From: Eriocheir sinensis
Taxonomy: Eukaryota; Arthropoda; Malacostraca; Decapoda; Varunidae
Direction: 5' to 3'
Length of the DNA: 64,000 nucleotides
Assembly (NCBI RefSeq): GCF_024679095.1
Contig: NC_066520.1
Coordinates: 15,207,209 to 15,271,208 of the forward strand
Each line of letters starts with the position of its first letter. The first letter of the stretch is position 1. Under the pieces are notes generated by a model that ran no database searches, was not told the origin of the DNA, and was given only the letters and a program-made list of their open reading frames with translations. The translations under genes were made by a program, and so were the position numbers. Below are positions 62,702 through 64,000 of the stretch, in pieces.

Positions 62702-64000
62702 CTAAAATAACTTTAAATTATGAGCCACGGCACGAAGGAAGCGAATCTTTTCATTCGGATCATATTTTTCAATGAGACTTTTCATGTTTTTAGTAACAGT
62801 TGTTGGCTTACATACTGATCCAGACTATTCAAACTTAATCCTTTTCCCATTTGCAAGAACTTTTTCCTTTTTCAGTCCTTTGATAAGACATCAAAGGTTA
62901 GGGTGAGTTTGCGTTACAGAACTTTGAAGGGCATTGTGGAAGCCCTCCAAGTTGTTGTTGGTGCGAGGTTTATCTTGAAGGCTCTGTCACGGACATTCCA
63001 ATCAGCAATTTTAAACCTGGGAACCATTCTCCTGCGGTTCTGACCACGACCTCTCTCTGAACCAATGTAATCTACAGCAAAGTAATCAATAAATTTTTGG
63101 GGAAAATCATCATCATCAACAAACTCATCAAAACCAGCCACTACATCCTGTATTGGCAGGAAAGCTAAAGCAGGGAAACAACGTATTTTCAAAGCATACT
63201 CATCCTCATGATGGTACCTTTGCCTCTCATTGCAGTCCACTACTTTTCTGTAAATGTTTTGGCTTAAGTGGAAAAGACAAAAAGTTACAGAAGCATAACC
63301 GAAAGAGGTAAACAAGGTGTTGTAAGAAGCCATTTCAAAATCTATCATCACATCTTGAGGATTCAGTTCAGGTTGCAGATCCTTAAGAATGGAGAAAACC
63401 CGAGTGTATGTTTCTTCAGTCTTGCTAGGATGCAGTGCAAAGACTCGAGGAGCACTAAATGTTTCGTCTTGACCATGAATGGTAAAGAGCTGCGCAAAGA
63501 TTTTGGGACAGCATTTGAAGGTTCCATCAAAACCCCAACTCTTATAGCGGACACGATCCCTCAACCCCTGAGCAGAGGCAAAGACACGAATACGATTCTC
63601 ATCCTCAGTGCCAGAATCATGCTTCAAAAACACCTCACCCGACTCTAACTTGGTGTACTCTTCAGGAATAACATAGCCAGTGCGAGTTTGGGGAATTGGA
63701 GGAGCTTGTTGAGCCATGAAGCACATGAGCCAGTGAATGTTCATCCAATTTTGACAAAACGTTAGCCACCAAAGCACGAGAGGATTCTTGAGCATTGTTT
63801 GGTTCCATCGGCGTTTTTTTTCTCTGCAGCGTAAATGAAGTTAAGATCATCAACAAGCTTTCCCCTGCCACGGCCTGATAGGATTGTACGCGGCATGTTG
63901 CTCTGACTGTGGTGGTCCACGTATTGAAAAGTGAAAACAGAAAATCGAACCAATGAACGGTAGTCAAGCTAACAACCTGATGTATCAAACCTTTAAACAC
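62702..64000 (-). pseudogene. MULE transposase with FLYWCH-type N-terminus, frameshifted
   Basis: The core frame (62,914-63,795, 293 codons) contains VIPEEYTKLESGE, then FDGTFKCCPKIFAQLFTIHG with the first catalytic Asp at residue 90, MIDFEMAS with the second Asp at residue 152, and CLFHLSQNIY (Cys173, His176), typical of Mutator-like transposases. The third acidic residue lies in a shifted frame at 62,945-62,947 (NNNLEGFHNALQ). That frame has stops at 62,891-62,893 and 62,825-62,827 and ends in RAVAHNLKLF at 62,704, a C-terminus I associate with this family. Upstream, in two further frames, GRGKLVDDLNFIYAAEKKNA resembles the first half of a FLYWCH zinc finger; its Cys/His half is missing. 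At least three frameshifts and two stops make it non-functional. It has no introns. Confidence 0.88.

Overview
This is eukaryotic, non-coding-rich DNA, most likely from a decapod crustacean (a crab or shrimp). That is an inference from the extreme density of long (CT)n, (AC)n, (AT)n and (AAT)n microsatellites, short TTAGG runs (the arthropod telomere motif), and short-interspersed-element (SINE) and CR1-type retroelement remnants. There are no operons, ribosome binding sites, CRISPR arrays, rRNA genes or credible functional tRNA genes. No complete protein-coding host gene can be supported. Nearly every long open frame is a microsatellite read as poly-Ser/Leu, Arg/Glu, Thr/His or Val/Cys, or a pyrimidine-rich tract.

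Layout. 0-9 kb: pyrimidine-rich and G-rich tracts with the first dinucleotide arrays. 9-23 kb: AT-rich unique DNA, several 2-3 copy tandem duplications, a few weak exon-like segments and a SINE-type tail. 23-31 kb: very long CT arrays, then about 1.2 kb of featureless AT-rich DNA. 31-38.7 kb: purine-rich tracts, a tRNA-derived SINE at 34.0 kb, an AATCGTA-type repeat field, and a 1.7 kb non-autonomous DNA transposon (35,649-37,357). That transposon has hAT-like ends, an 8-bp target duplication with one mismatch, and an internal satellite arranged as 165/172-bp dimers. 38.9-46 kb: several kilobases of + strand pyrimidine-rich sequence containing minisatellites. 47.7-49.1 kb: a decayed, 5'-truncated CR1-clade LINE on the minus strand. 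50-58 kb: mixed unique DNA and microsatellites, with a short exon-like segment at 56.4 kb. 59.9-61.7 kb: the densest simple-repeat cluster. 62.1-64 kb: a 126-bp minisatellite, a repetitive block that may be a transposon end, and a frameshifted FLYWCH/MULE transposase pseudogene that runs toward the right edge of the window.

The only recognisable protein-coding content comes from dead mobile elements: the MULE transposase and the CR1 reverse transcriptase. The exon-like segments are offered with low confidence as possible pieces of genes with very large introns. I found no previously undescribed functional system. The most novel structure is the hAT-like element carrying a higher-order satellite. 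Positions were read by eye, so array edges may be off by a few bases.
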